64,000 bases of DNA from Cerrena zonata (taxonomy: Eukaryota > Basidiomycota > Agaricomycetes > Polyporales > Cerrenaceae): the NCBI GenBank assembly GCA_038087015.1, contig JASBNA010000017.1:620001-684000 (forward strand). Reading direction: 5' to 3'. The notes below the pieces were generated by a model. The model saw only the letters and a program-made list of their open reading frames with translations, was not told where the DNA came from and ran no database searches. Position 1 is the stretch's first letter; every line of letters starts with the position of its first letter. The position numbers were made by a program, and so were the translations under genes. This document shows positions 46,849 to 58,737 of the stretch, piece by piece.

Positions 46849-49800
46849 ATGAGTGTCATCAGAAGCAGTAACTCGCGCAAAGATAACAGGACATATTCCT
46901 CATTACCCTATGCTCGCCCAACACAGCAGAAATCGGTGCGTACTAACCTACTGTGGCGTCCGCGTTCCCTCACCTCATGATCGCGTAGCTTTGGAGCGAT
47001 GTGTTGAGCAAAATAAACCCACTAAATTTCTTCGCCCGTCTGAATGAAGACGCGGATTCAGATGTTGAAATCGAAGAAGGACTTTCAGAGTCTGAACACG
47101 AGGAGGACGAAGAAGAGGGCGCACCTCCCGCTCCCCATTGTCCTCCTCAGAACAATTACCAGAACAACAACCCTGCCGCAGAGTCTCTAAGACGCCGGGG
47201 GGAAGAGGTATATCCCTCCTCGTTCTCGTAGTCGACCAGCAATTAATGTGATACCTTTGTATTCAGATTGAAAGGCAGGAGATGTTACAAAATATTGCTC
47301 GCGTACATGCACAGTCAAACGCCTCCCCGGAACGCCCTGGCCAGAGACCCCCGTCAAGTTCTACGTCTAAATCCTCACAGTCTTTGGAGGATGCTGTGGG
47401 CAATCACAACACGCTAGATCTCATTCGTAACTTTGTGCAGCGCAAGAATGACACAGAAGACATTAACGTGGTAGAGGCAGTAGGCTTGATCAGCATACTC
47501 AACAAAGTTATTGGTATGTCGAGTTCAATTTCTTTGCTCTGCTAGTTATCTTATGTGATATATAGACGATACGCAAAACATTCGACGGGAACCCTTCCGT
47601 TTCTCAAAATCACCCTCAGTCGCACCATCTCCAGACCCTGCTCAATCTTCATTAACGTCCAACACTTCAACTGCCTCGAACCTTTCGAACCTTTCCAATG
47701 GTTCATCAACTAATTCTGCCAGGGTGCTTACTCGCAATCCGAATGGCAACCTCCGCTGGATGGGCGCCGGCTCTGCAAAGACAACAAGAAACCGGTACTC
47801 TTCGCCGGGTTTTGGCACCGCACGGCCTCCACGCTTGCGCATGGTCATCCCTCCACCTGCACCTTCACCTAAATCTGACGCTAAGAGGAGACGTGTTGGA
47901 AGTGCCCAAACCTCGTTCAGTCAATCTGCAAACTCTGCAACTTCGAATACTGGGTCTTCATCGGTATCGGCTAGTGCAGCTCCAGCCCCCAGCGTGAATG
48001 GATCGTCTGCGACTACGTCTAGTAGTTCGCCTCCTCGCACCAATGGTACCATCACAATCCCGGCCACACCTCCCCGTGGACGTACGGCACTCACTACAAA
48101 GCCTACCGCACCTGCTATCCCTTCCCCCCTCCGTCAAACCTGGAAGCAAACAGAGTCTCCCTCTCCCCCGCGTTCTTCAGCATCGCCTTCTGCTGGTAGG
48201 CAACAGACACGTGCAGCTAGCATTTTGACGGAGCTTATCGGTAAGGCTACACCCTCGGCTACGGCGGACTTTTTCAACCCGTATCAGGCAGCGAGTCCCG
48301 TCCCAATCGTACCCAGTATGAAGAAGAAGCCGGTGAAGAGATCGAGACCTGTCAAGCCCAAGGCTCTTCCTCCACCCGAGGAGAAGGAGGAGGAGGTCGT
48401 ACAAATGACGGAGCAACAGATCATCGAGGCTACTGTTCCCAAGGTAAGACAATACCCTCATATCACTTATGGGAATTAGTTGACTAATTATGTTTTCTCT
48501 AGGGGAGCAAGCGTTCTCGTCCACCACCAGAACTCCAGAGGAAACGAGAGGTTAAGCCTGCAGCGAATGACCCCTTCGAAGGCCTTCGCCGCAGTGCTCG
48601 TCTCAAGTCTCCTGAACCTACCCCACTACCCACCATCACTATCAATGGCGATTCTCCCCCTAATGCTAATGGCAAAAGACCATCCAACGTCAGCGTCGAG
48701 GAAGTCGAAGATGAGGACCTCCCCTCGCCAAAGAAGCAAAAGACGATTGTTCTCTCGCAACCTACCATTATCCTCGAGGAGATTGAAGATGTCAACATGA
48801 TTACTCCCAATGTGAAGGTCACCAAGCCTTCTCAAATCATCGAACCAGAGGAAACTGGTAGCAGTAGCAGCAATAACAAGAGAGTGTCTTTCGCCCCTTC
48901 GCCCCCTCCCATCATTGTTCCACCGGCTCCGAGTATCCCACCCAGTGGATCTCGTCCGGGGTTCCGTATGAAGAATACGCACCCGAAGGCTCCTTCAAAG
49001 TTACGATACAGTATGAAACCTCAGGATGACGACGAGGACGAGGACGAAATAATGGAAGTGGCCAAACCTTCACCACCACCAGCTCCCACATCTAGTTTCT
49101 TCATGCCGCCACCCTCGATACCTCCCTTCGCCTCTACCTCATCTAGACCTGCTGCTGCTGCTGCCCCTGTTCCTTCCTCTATTGCCAACCCTTTCGCACC
49201 TGCACCCATAAAATCTTCCCAAAAGACCAATGAGGAAGCTCGTAGGTCTGTGCTTGCGATGCCAGTTACTTCTCTCCCAGTATACTCATTCGACACTCCC
49301 ACTTCTTCTCCCGGTGCAGGTCCTGGACCTAGCTCTCAGAAAGCTCGTGAGGCTGCACTCGCAGCCCCTACATCATCTTTACCCACCTTCGATCTGAGCC
49401 AACAAGCCAAGGCTTCTTTTACTCCTACTATACCCCCCGCTAGCAGATGGAGTTGTCCGACATGCATGGTCAACAACCCTGGCTCTGCAGCCAAATGCGT
49501 CTGCTGCGAAGAACCTAGAACAAGCGCGAAGCCCGCTCCTGCGTCCTCTTCCGGAACCGCGGGTGGGTTCAACTGGGCCGCGGCTGGAATCAAACCTCCC
49601 TCCGCACCTGTAGGCGGATGGAAGTGTCCTACGTGTATGGTAGACAACACCGGCACGGCGTCCAAGTGTGTTTCTTGCGAAGAAGCGAAGCCTGGGGCCA
49701 AACCAGCTGCTCCGGCGGTGACTGGGTTCAATTGGGCTGCGGCTGGAATGAAACCACCGAGTAGTGCTGGGGATGGATGGACTTGTTCGACGTGTGGGTG

Positions 49801-49855
49801 TAAAAACCCTGCTAGTGCGACGGCGAAGTGTACCGTCTGTGAGTTGCCGAGGTGA
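46849..49855 (+). CDS. Nucleoporin-like protein with three RanBP2-type zinc fingers
   Basis: Probably a nuclear basket nucleoporin (Nup153/Nup1-like). ATG 46849 (MSVIRSSNSRKDNRTYSSLP) splices to LWSDVLSKINPLNFFARLNE, an amphipathic segment like those that anchor Nup1/Nup153 to membrane. A long low-complexity region rich in Ser, Pro and Thr follows, with basic patches (SPKSDAKRRRVG, MKKKPVKRSRPVKPK) and an acidic-Lys segment. The C terminus has three zinc fingers of the form W-x-C-x2-C-x10-C-x2-C: about 49447-49515 (WSCPTCMVNN), 49618-49686 (WKCPTCMVDN) and 49780-49847 (WTCSTCGCKN), separated by repeated GFNWAAAG segments. It ends CTVCELPR, TGA at 49853-49855. RanBP2 fingers bind RanGDP. FG repeats are few, which is why the call stays tentative. 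Confidence 0.75.
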
Positions 49856-50165
49856 TTGTCGTTGGAGATGTCGATGGAGTGATATCGAATGAATCGTTTC
49901 CCTACGCTGTATTTTGTTGTCATCGCTTTCTACTTTTCTTTTCTTTTCCTATCATCTTTCTCTGTGTCATATCTTTTCATACTCGCATTTTTCCTCTGAT
50001 TTCTTCAATTACTGTCCAAGAACGCGACTGCCATTAGTCTAGTGTACATACGAATAAGTGTCGTTGCTACCAGGTACATAGTCTACAAACGAGCGAGCAA
50101 AAAGAAGTACCCGTAGTATTACTACGGGCCTTTTTGTCTCTCATATCCCAAACCTAACTGTCTGA
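49856..50165. other. Convergent spacer with a terminator-like hairpin
   Basis: 310 bases between the stops of the nucleoporin and CDK7 genes. The left part is T/C-rich 3' UTR. A perfect inverted repeat lies at 50111-50129, followed by a T run. Confidence 0.5.
50111..50138 (+). terminator. Perfect hairpin followed by a T run
   Basis: CCCGTAG, loop TATTA, CTACGGG, then CC and TTTTT. The form is that of a bacterial intrinsic terminator, here placed midway between two converging fungal genes. Its function in a eukaryote is not established. Confidence 0.35.
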
Positions 50166-51595
50166 TCATGATCCCTTCTGCCCAAAATCCAACTTCCTCG
50201 CAATACTCCGTGTCTCACCACCAATCTCATCCGACGAAAACTTGCGTTTCAGCCTATTCGGAGGATTCGCTTTCACACCCGGACCCACTCCACTAAAGTC
50301 CACATTCCCATCGACCTCTTCTAGAGGGATGTTGGACTCCTTTTGTGCCGGTTTGGGGAGTTTGCTGTGGTGTGAGGGATAGGGCATGGCGAAGAAGTAT
50401 GGATGGTGGAGTGCGTCTTTGGCGTTGATACGTTTCTTGGGGTCGTATGCGAGACATCTGGTTAGGAGGTTGAGTGCGTCTGCGCTTGCTGCTGTGAACA
50501 GGTCTCGGAGGGGTGTTTTGGGGAATTGGCCGACTGGGACGTAGTCGGGAAGTTTCGTGTGGCCCTATATCAAGTGTCGAATGAATGAATAAGGATAAAG
50601 AACTAAGAGAGATGAGATCCTTACAGGCCAATCATCTTCTGTGGGAGTACCCAAAGCGCGAAATATGGTTTTCAGTTGGTCCATGTCGGTTTCACCCGGG
50701 AGGTAGGGTGTCCGAAGCATGAGTTCCGCAAAGATACATCCTACAGACCAGATATCGACTGCCGAGCTATAGTAACGGCAGCCGAAAAGCAACTCTGGCG
50801 GTCGGTACCACCTAATGATAATGTCAGAAGGACGTGTACATGAGAGCAGCGAGTAAGGAGATACCTTGTGATCACTTGACAAGTCATCTTATATCCAGGG
50901 TCTGCAAAGTCTCTCGCGAGACCAAAATCGGCAAGTTTGAGCTGTCCGTCTGCAGATATTAGCAAATTGTTGGGTTTCAGATCCTATCAAGTTGTAGTTA
51001 GCAAGATGTCCCTTTGTTCGGGTGAACACGAAGTACTCGGTGCAATATCCAATTACGGTGGCAGAATTCTAGACCTCGGAACGTCATAGCCATCCAAGCT
51101 TTGATATCAGCAGGAAGAAAGACTAAGGACCTATCCTTGATAACTTGTTCTAGGTCCGTGTCTAGGAATTCTAGTACAAGATTCAGGTTCTGTTTGGACG
51201 AGAAGACGTCGAGGAGCTGTATACAAGTAAGCATTCAGAACGACTTGACAAGGGGAGATATAGATAGACATACATCGATGACATTTTGGTGTTTCAGCTC
51301 ACGAAGATATTTCACTTCGCGGATAGCTGACATATCGAGACCGTCTTTGAACTGTCCGACCTTGATCTTCTTTATAGCTATCTTGCGACCAGTAGACCGC
51401 TCACGACCTATTGAACATTAAGCTACGTATGTTAGGACATGATGACTTATGTACCTCTGTAGACAACAGCGTAGGCACCCTCTCCGACCTTTTGGTCCTT
51501 GACCCTATACATGAATGAGCATCGAATTGGAACAAGAATGCGCCACAATACCATTTCCGCTGTCGCTCCGCGTTAGCTCTTTCAACGACGTCCAT
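50166..51595 (-). CDS. Cyclin-dependent kinase 7 / Kin28, TFIIH kinase
   Basis: Phosphorylates Ser5 of the RNA polymerase II C-terminal domain as part of TFIIH with cyclin H. The start is ATG 51595 ([15 protein letters not shown]). Exons read through [13 protein letters not shown] (glycine loop), [20 protein letters not shown] with the catalytic Lys and the cyclin-binding helix, [49 protein letters not shown] (catalytic loop), [20 protein letters not shown], then [20 protein letters not shown]. The next blocks are [20 protein letters not shown] and [12 protein letters not shown]. The [10 protein letters not shown] and [14 protein letters not shown] motifs are specific to the CDK7 group. The activation segment has PPE instead of APE. 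The tail ends LDFGQKGS with the stop at 50166-50168. All catalytic residues are present. Confidence 0.93.
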
Positions 51596-52097
51596 GCTGT
51601 ACAACGGGATTATTTAGGGAGTGTGGTTCATGGGTTGAGGTGAGGGTGACAATTGAGCGTCGGAATAGAAGGAGTATATGAATGAGGTGAAACCTGGATC
51701 GCATGCCCACTGCAGCATGCCTTTCCTAGTAGTTGGTGGAGGCGCGTGGCTCGATCGATTGTTTGTGCTACCTTATGAGGAAAATGACGTGGTTCGAGAA
51801 CCTTGTTTCGTTGGAATGCTCGTCGCTCCAGTGCTAAGGTTTGATTTCTGAATTGGAATAACATGCTTTGAAATGTCAACAACATAGCAAGTTTATATCA
51901 AAGCAGTATTTACAAATATTATATACACAGAGCATAGACATAGCAATCACGACAACTAGTAACAGAGTATTTACAGTACCGCCACAGCAGGCGCATTATA
52001 CAATCAAGAAAGGTAGTCCAAGAAATTAAGAGTCTAAGAACTCTTTACCAAGAAATGTAATGTTCGGGTCTAAAGGAACAGCTGGGTATGCTGCTGG
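51596..52097. other. Intergenic region 5' of CDK7
   Basis: 502 bases, somewhat AT-rich on the right. It should hold the CDK7 promoter and the 3' UTR of the gene to the right. A minus-strand open frame at 51628-51885 has no domain support. Confidence 0.4.
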
Positions 52098-53574
52098 TCA
52101 GAATTTAGATGAGCGGCGGCGGCTCTGCGTCGACGTTAACCTCGAAGGCGTCTTCGAGTACGGGTCATTGCGGACCTTTTCCATACCCTCCTGGATTCCA
52201 TACTTAATCGCGTTCCAGGTCCTCAAAATATCCTGTGCGTCCCTTAAATCATCCTCCGACATCCACCAGTCGTCCTCCGGACCCCATCCCTTCCATCGAA
52301 CCAAGAAACGCTTCGTTGATGACCTCGCGACCGTGTTCTTATCAGCCTTCTCCCTCTCCGCGACAATATGTGAGACCTCGTAGACTTCCTCTCCGTTCTC
52401 CGATTTACGTACCGCGGGCGGCTTGGGGACTTTATGAGCAGTTGGCGGCTTTCTCCATTTATCAGGGAGGTCCGCTGTATAAGGTTTGTTGTCCAGGGCC
52501 TTCGGCGTGAACCTTTTCTTAATCTCCGTCCGCTTACCTTTGAGCTGTGGAAAGCGGGCGCGACAGTATTTGTCGTATTCGCATACAGAGTGTTCGATAT
52601 CGACCATCGATAAGCCACTAGGACGCTCGTCGCATTTTCGTGGAACGTTGTCGTCGGTGATACCGAGACGCGTAAAGTGCGAGTGGAGACTGCCGTGAAG
52701 GTACTTCATTGCCTCCTCCTCGTTCCCTCTCACTGTCGACCCCAACATCTTCTCTAGCCCGGACTTGGAGCCGGGACCAATGGCGGCCCACAGGTGCTCG
52801 TCCCAATCAAAGTGAGACAACATGTTGAGGTCCAGAAGGTACCTAAAAGACGACAGGTGTCAAATAGGGCATGGGAAAAATGATAATAGTACCGACTCAC
52901 TGGAAGCCTGTGAAACTCCCAATCATGGGATACAGACAGATATATCCATGTGCGTCGCGGAGGTATTCAAACCCTTGTAGCTTCTTCGGCAGATCCTGAT
53001 CCATCATCAATTTGATGAGCCGCAGGTGATTTTCGTAGTTTTTGCCCTGTGGACCCCCAAGATCTGCGGCCGGGATAATGTACGCGCTACCGTACAAGGG
53101 TCCCCTTTGCGCGCCTCGTGCTAGGACCCTCTCGTACTTTGCAAGGTCGAACGAACTCCACGCGATTTCTCCTAGCTCTTCTTCAAGAAGCTCCCATGTG
53201 TCTATACTATTGAATGTACGAAATAGAAGAACACGAAACACGTCGTCTTCCAAGTTCCCTGGACCCCGTTTCACCACGTTCCGGAGCACATACTGCGTCA
53301 CCCGATCAAACACCCTATAAATGTTCGTGAAGGCAAACCCCGCGAGAGTGGAGTCTTCCGTCCATGGTGGACTCATCCCCGCAAGTCGAAGACAATGAAT
53401 CCTGTGCCGCTCGGCGAGAAACCAAAAGAATGTGTCGAAGATCTCCGGATCTGGGAGGGTGAAACTCGCATTGTTAATTAGAATGGTCCGTAGTCTCTTC
53501 CGTGAGCTAACAGATGCCACACATCCGGGTACCCTCAACCTTTTGTTAGGTCGTACTCTGTGTGTGACTGCCAT
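52098..53574 (-). CDS. 5-hmdU DNA kinase / aGPT-PPlase-like protein with C-terminal chromodomain
   Basis: Two exons, 53574-52901 and 52842-52098, give 472 residues from the first ATG (MAVTHRVRPNKRLRVPG). Residues about 45-275 match what I recall of the helical domain of phage 5-hydroxymethyl-dU DNA kinases, also called alpha-glutamyl/putrescinyl-thymine pyrophosphorylases. Diagnostic text includes FWFLAERHRIHCLRLAG, PPWTEDSTLAGFAFTNIYRV, FDRVTQYVLRNVV, VLLFRTFNSIDTWELL, YPMIGSFTGFQYLLDLN and HLWAAIGPGSKSGLEKML, where GPGSKSG is a helix-hairpin-helix-like DNA contact. Residues about 377-436 form a chromodomain (VYEVSHIVAEREKADKN, TKRFLVRWKGWGPEDDWWMS, EDDLRDAQDIL) with cage-type aromatics. The tail is Ser/Arg-rich. 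Known in phages: phosphorylation of hydroxymethyl-dU in DNA before further modification. Inferred here: a chromatin-directed base modifier, or a domesticated or transposon-linked DNA-binding protein. Confidence 0.75.
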
Positions 53575-53919
53575 ATTTGGTCGATGGACAGGGCACCCCA
53601 ATGCAATTGGAATGGTGGCTGCGAGAATGCGGGAGCCTAGTCTCCCCACCAGTGAGAGCTAAAAGGAATCGACAGAAGGGCACCACCAGCTATTTTCTTG
53701 GGTATCCTGCACAACGTAGCACAAAATACCAAAGAAAATGAACTATAGGAATTAGTGAGCATCAAATGGTCGCGTCGGTCACGTGCACCGACGCGATCAT
53801 TTCCGGCACGCTGGTCTTTGGTTCGTTTTCGTTGCTTGGAGGCGCTTCCTTGTTGCTTTCCAGCATATCTGTCTCATTCGTTTTCAATCTGGACAAGCCG
53901 TTAGGGCTATCAAGGCCAT
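53575..53919. promoter_or_regulatory. Divergent promoter, DNA-kinase-like / J-domain gene
   Basis: A 345-base spacer between the two start codons. The open frame of the minus-strand gene continues upstream of its first ATG to about 53649, so a start with another codon or an upstream exon cannot be fully excluded. No named motif. Confidence 0.35.
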
Positions 53920-54907
53920 ATGGCCACAAGCCGTTCTTTCTATGATATACTTGGTGTAACTCAAGATGCTTCGTTCGATGCGGGTAATTATTTCTTTGAT
54001 TATTAACCTGGTATACTGAAACATATAAACTTCCTTCGATTGTGCCTGATTCCCAGTGCGAAAGGCATACAAACGCAAGGTCTTGCAGACCCATCCAGGT
54101 AAGCTCCATACCTCGCTTCCCCTATTCTAGTCTTTACTGATGACGTCTCAGACAAGTTGCCGCAGAATGTCTCGACTTATCAGAGACAACGTGCGGAAGC
54201 GTTATTCAGAGACGTGAGACAACAATGAAGAATCAAGTTACAAACACATTATTCAAATCCCCCACGCTTTACTCTCGTTAGGTTCGCGCAGCTTTCGATG
54301 TCCTCAGCGATCCTGCCAAACGCAAGGTGCGTGCTTCCCCTCACACTGATTACTCCGATTTAACACCGTATTCAACCACAACCCATAGGTTTACGACAAT
54401 GGTCTGAACTACATCCGTGGTCGGGCCTATCACGATGAACTCCAGGCCAAACTAGCGAAGGAAAGGGAGGAGTGGTCGAAGCAAGCAGCCCAACGCCATA
54501 CCGAACGTATGCAGGCTATGAGAAACGAGTCCCGCGCGAGTCAGTTCGCTCGTCAGGAGCAACAACGTGCCCGCGCGGAGAGTCAACAACGTTACCAGGA
54601 ACGTATGAAACAAGCCGAAGAGAGATACAGAGAAGAGGTTCGTATCCTCGAGGAGCAGATACACGTCAGTAGGGAACAGATGCGGCAGAGCAGAGAGGCT
54701 ATGCGCGAAGTCCCTCCAGTGACGACTCAGACGTACGTTGAGGCGGATGAGATGTTGCGCGAACTCAGGAAGTTGAATCCTGAATGGGAAGCTCGCAGAC
54801 ATGCTGCACTTCAAGTAAGTCTTTATGTGATACCTCGAGGCGGTAATCAACTGACATATCCATGTCTTCAGCGGCAAGCAGCTCGTATGCATACTTCTCG
54901 ATCTTAA
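53920..54907 (+). CDS. J-domain protein (DNAJC-like) with coiled-coil tail
   Basis: The start is ATG 53920 (MATSRSFYDILGVTQDASFD). The J domain is split by short introns and reads FDAVRKAYKRKVLQTHPDKL with the HPD motif intact, then STYQRQRAEALFRD and VRAAFDVLSDPAKRK, VYDNGLNYIRGRAYHDEL. The rest is a highly charged coiled coil (EREEWSKQAAQRHTERM, RAESQQRYQERMKQAEERYR, ILEEQIHVSREQMRQ) and a short end QAARMHTSRS, stop at 54905-54907. There is no Gly/Phe region, zinc finger or membrane segment, so it fits the DNAJC type. Partner Hsp70 is unknown. It converges with the OHCU decarboxylase gene. Confidence 0.87.
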
Positions 54908-55146
54908 ATTAGAATCACAGAGACACCGTTCTATTTTTCTTTTCGCTTTGCATGTTGCTATCATCGAACTAACTATGTACCGCCGGGATACCCTGTACCA
55001 CACCATCGTTCTTTTGACTATTACTAAATGGAATTGTGCTTTATCTATCTTGTACATGAGTTGCACTCATTTCAACCTGGACAGTTGTTCTACGATGTGT
55101 ATATTTTTCTATTTTCGTATTTTTGCAATGAACAATAGTAGACCCT

Positions 55147-55746
55147 TCAGTTCACCGCAAGTGTCCTCAACCGACTCTTTGCGATCCTACCAACATCTTC
55201 TACTGCCCTCTCCAACTCCGCCTTCCATACTTCCCCTCCCACGTCCACCTTCCCAACACTGTCAACTTCTGGCATGCTCGCACTCAGGGACCTGTCTAAT
55301 CCCAAAACATCTTCCATTTCTTCCATGATCGCCGCCCTCGTCCTTCCATTCACAAAAGTGATGTACCTCAACCCCGGAAATCGATATTCATAACAAGTGT
55401 TCAAATGGCCTAGGCGTGCCAACACTTCCGGGGGTGTCACTACCGCTGCTTGCTCTTTCGCACTCAAATTCGACAAGTTTTTAACCTCGCCTATCCGTGG
55501 ATGCCCCTCAATGAATCGTGCCTTGAGTTCATCTGTCCATCGCGTCTGAATTATTTGGAGAGATAGATCGATGAGCTCCGTGTAACCTTGTACTGGTACA
55601 GTTTGGATGGCTGTGGCGACTTGGGGGACAAGGTTTTCGTAAAGGATAGGGGATGATTCAAATAGTATGGATAAGATTTGGGCTAGAGTGGCATTGGTTG
55701 AATCGGTGAGTGCGGCATCTAGTGATGGTAGTGTTGACTCGGACAT
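55147..55746 (-). CDS. OHCU decarboxylase (uric acid degradation)
   Basis: Converts 2-oxo-4-hydroxy-4-carboxy-5-ureidoimidazoline to S-allantoin, the last step after urate oxidase and HIU hydrolase. Single exon of 199 codons starting at ATG 55746 (MSESTLPSLDAALTDSTNAT). Family segments are LSILFESSPILYENLVPQVA at the N terminus, then ARFIEGHPRIGEVKNLSNLS, whose HPRIG carries the active-site His, then PPEVLARLGHLNTCYEYRFP and LRYITFVNGRTRAAIMEEME with the conserved Glu of NGR-x3-E. It ends RLRTLAVN with the stop at 55147-55149. No peroxisomal targeting signal is visible at the C terminus. An intronless gene is unusual in this window. Role: use of purine nitrogen. Confidence 0.9.
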   Translation of the reverse strand: MSESTLPSLDAALTDSTNATLAQILSILFESSPILYENLVPQVATAIQTVPVQGYTELIDLSLQIIQTRWTDELKARFIEGHPRIGEVKNLSNLSAKEQAAVVTPPEVLARLGHLNTCYEYRFPGLRYITFVNGRTRAAIMEEMEDVLGLDRSLSASMPEVDSVGKVDVGGEVWKAELERAVEDVGRIAKSRLRTLAVN

Positions 55747-56145
55747 GTTGATCGTCAGTGTTATCAAACAACGTGTGTTTCTCTTCGGATTCTCATCGTC
55801 CTACCAGTTCGCTAGTCAAACCCATTTCGCGCTCTCTTCCTAGCTTCACTTTCATAAACTCGTTCTGTGCTCGTCACAAGCTGTAATATAGATCCCTCCT
55901 TGCACTGGCATGAGGACTGGGGTTCATAAATCAAGCACGTTCGCCCTTTCCACGATGATAACGCTTCTCAGGCGCATCATATCACTCTTCTTTATACATA
56001 GCCTCTGGCAGGTATGGTATCCCATACATCAGAAACCCGATTCCTTGAAACGCATGATGTCACGCGTGCACGTACATTGAAACTATATATATTCACACAA
56101 GCTGATTATGGTTCAAGTGTCTACTCCTCCCCCTTGTAGGTGCAG
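55747..56145. promoter_or_regulatory. Divergent promoter, OHCU decarboxylase / GH89
   Basis: A 399-base spacer between divergent starts. A TATATA sequence at about 56085 lies 60 bases before the plus-strand ATG and could be its TATA box. Confidence 0.4.
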
Positions 56146-58524
56146 ATGAAGTGGCCCCAGAGCGTGCTCTCTGCATGCACACTTGCGCACTGTGCTCAAG
56201 GCGTTCAGGCTTTGAACTTCACAGGACTTCAATCCCTAGTGCAGCGGCAGATCCCTCAGCATTCTGACGGTTTTATTTTCAAAAGTCTAGATGGGAGTGG
56301 AGATAAGTACACTATTGTCGATACCCCTGAAAAGGTACACTCGATTACCATTTCATGCACTTCTCTCAGTGCATGTGCTCGCGGACTGTACACGTATGTG
56401 AACCTCGGACGTTTTGACCAATTTCACTGAGCTTCCCCCATACAGTTACTTGACAGATGTGGGGAACGTTGACATCTGGTGGACGGGTTCGAGATTGAAC
56501 CAAATTCAATCCCCCCTTCCACCTGTTGAAAAATCAATTTCGGGAGAAGCGATTGTCCCTCTCCGGTATCATTTCAATACAGTGACGTTCGGATACACCA
56601 CTGCCTTTTGGAACTTCGACAAATGGACCAATCTTTTGGATTGGATGGCACTTCGAGGGATAAACCTACCACTGGCTTGGAACGGTTACGAACACATCTT
56701 GGTCGAAGTTTTCCGAGAGGCAGGGTTGTCTGACTCGGAGATTGAAGAGTTCTTGTCCGGGCCAGACTTCCTTCCGTGGAACCGCTTTGGTAACATTCAG
56801 GGTAGTTGGGGCGGTCAGCTACCGATGCAGTGGGTCGAAGATCAGTTTACCCTAAGCAAGCAAATCATCCAACGAATGGTCGAGTTGGGAATGACTCCAG
56901 TGCTACCATCCTTCACTGGTTTCGTCCCTCGTGCACTACCAATCCATTACCCTAACGCATCTATCGTCAATGGCTCACAATGGGAGAATTTCGACACGAG
57001 CCTAACAAACGTCACATTCCTCGAACCGTTCGATCCTCTATTCTCCACATTCCAGGAATCGTTCATACGAAAACAGATGACAGCGTACGGGAACGTGTCT
57101 CACGTGTACACACTTGACCAGTACAACGAGAACGACCCCTTTAGCGGCAACCTTACCTACTTGCACGACATCTCTGCCGGTACCATCGCCAGTCTTCGTG
57201 CGGCTGATCCGGATGCTATATGGCTCATGCAAGGATGGCTGTTTTTCTCCAGTTCGGCATTCTGGACGATGGACCGTATCGAGTCTTACCTTGGTGGAGT
57301 TGAAGATCCAAATGCGATGATCGTCCTCGACCTCTATTCCGAAGCGCAACCTCAATGGAATCGTACCCAGAATTATTTCGGAAAACCTTGGATCTGGTGC
57401 GAGCTCCATGACTTTGGGCAAAACATGGGGTTGGAAGGGAATTTAGACGAGCTCACGAACGGCCCTATGACCGCCTTAAACTCTCCAGGGAGCTCAATGA
57501 AGGGCATGGGATTAACCATGGAGGGTCAAGAAGGAAATGAGATAGTCTACGACATCCTGCTGGATCAAGCTTGGTCATCGAGTCCTCTCAAAATCGCCGA
57601 CTATGTGAAAAGCTGGGTTTCCCGTCGGTATAGAACCACTCATACTCCCGCTGATGCGCAAAATGCGTGGCGAATTCTCAGCACCACAGTTTATAATAAC
57701 AAGGATCCTAATTCACAGGCGACCATCAAAAGTATCCTGGAGCTTAGACCCTCGCTGACTGGCATGGTGAATCGAACAGGTACTATTTCTTCGTTGCAGC
57801 TAATGTATTGATGCTATTTGCTAACACCACACAATTTACAGGACATCATCCGACTCTTGTACCGTATGATACGAATACGACTGTACTGCCCGCAGCAAAA
57901 CTCCTACTTCAAGCTTCTAATTCTAACCCTCATCTACGACACATCCCCGAATTCAAATACGACCTTGTGGATGTCACACGACAACTTCTGGTCAATCGAT
58001 TCATTGACTTATATCTCAACCTCCTCAACGTATACAACTCCTCTAGCACCTCACCTAACGATGTCTCATCAGCAGGATCTCAACTTGTCCACCTTGTAAA
58101 TGACCTCGATCGACTTCTCTACACGGACGAGAGTTTCCTGTTGAGCACGTGGATCTTAGATGCTCGTCAATGGGCAGGCAACGGCTCGCAAGCCAATGCA
58201 TCCTACGCAGCATACCTGGAATTCAATGCACGAAACCAACTCACTCTCTGGGGACCGGATGGTGAAATCAATGACTATGCATCAAAACAATGGGCTGGTC
58301 TCGTTGGCGAATATTACTCCCAGCGTTGGGATATGTTTGTCAAGTATCTTGCAGATTTGAAGGCAAATGGAGGAGTTTATAATGACACGGTCATTTCGAA
58401 GCAATTGCTCAGTTTTGGACAGGATTGGCAGAATCGTACGTGGGGTGTAACGGAAGATGAAATCTCGGGCACTAAAGGTGATACGTTCGAAGTGGTGCGA
58501 GAGTTGCTGCAAACTTGGGGATAA
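56146..58524 (+). CDS. Alpha-N-acetylglucosaminidase, GH89 (NAGLU-like), secreted
   Basis: Removes terminal alpha-linked N-acetylglucosamine. Exons 56146-56393, 56446-57779 and 57842-58524 sum to 2265 bases, 754 residues, in frame. The start is at MKWPQSVLSACTLAHCAQG, with a signal-peptide-like beginning (cleavage probably after VQA). The N-terminal domain has ARGLYTYLTDVGNVDIWWTG; the catalytic barrel has VPLRYHFNTVTFGYTTAFWN, MALRGINLPLAWNGYEHI, MVELGMTPVLPSFTGFVPRA and YTLDQYNENDPF, where Glu of NEN aligns with a catalytic Glu of human NAGLU. The second catalytic Glu is in LTMEGQEGNEIVYDI. The C-terminal helical domain follows (FNARNQLTLWGPDG, DYASKQWAGLVGEYYSQRWD). Many N-glycosylation sequons support secretion. 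The substrate in fungi is unknown. Confidence 0.93.
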
Positions 58525-58737
58525 TGTAGGCTCGCTATTCCTTAGTACATGCATGTCATCATACAGTAGGGTTCATATGCATGATCAAGACTTATCCTCT
58601 TTGGAAGTCGGTGATTTCTATATTCAAGCTTGAGAGACTGCCATTTCCTGCCTGGGAATATTAGTATCAGGCCATATATAATGACCTCGTGTCCATGATA
58701 TCATATATGGCTCTCACTCCTGCTTCATATCTGCACG

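Noticed and set aside
46426..46980. Plus-strand open frame of 184 codons
   Set aside because: It is the reverse of the first exon of the complex I 21 kDa gene plus the divergent promoter; the minus-strand protein explains the sequence.
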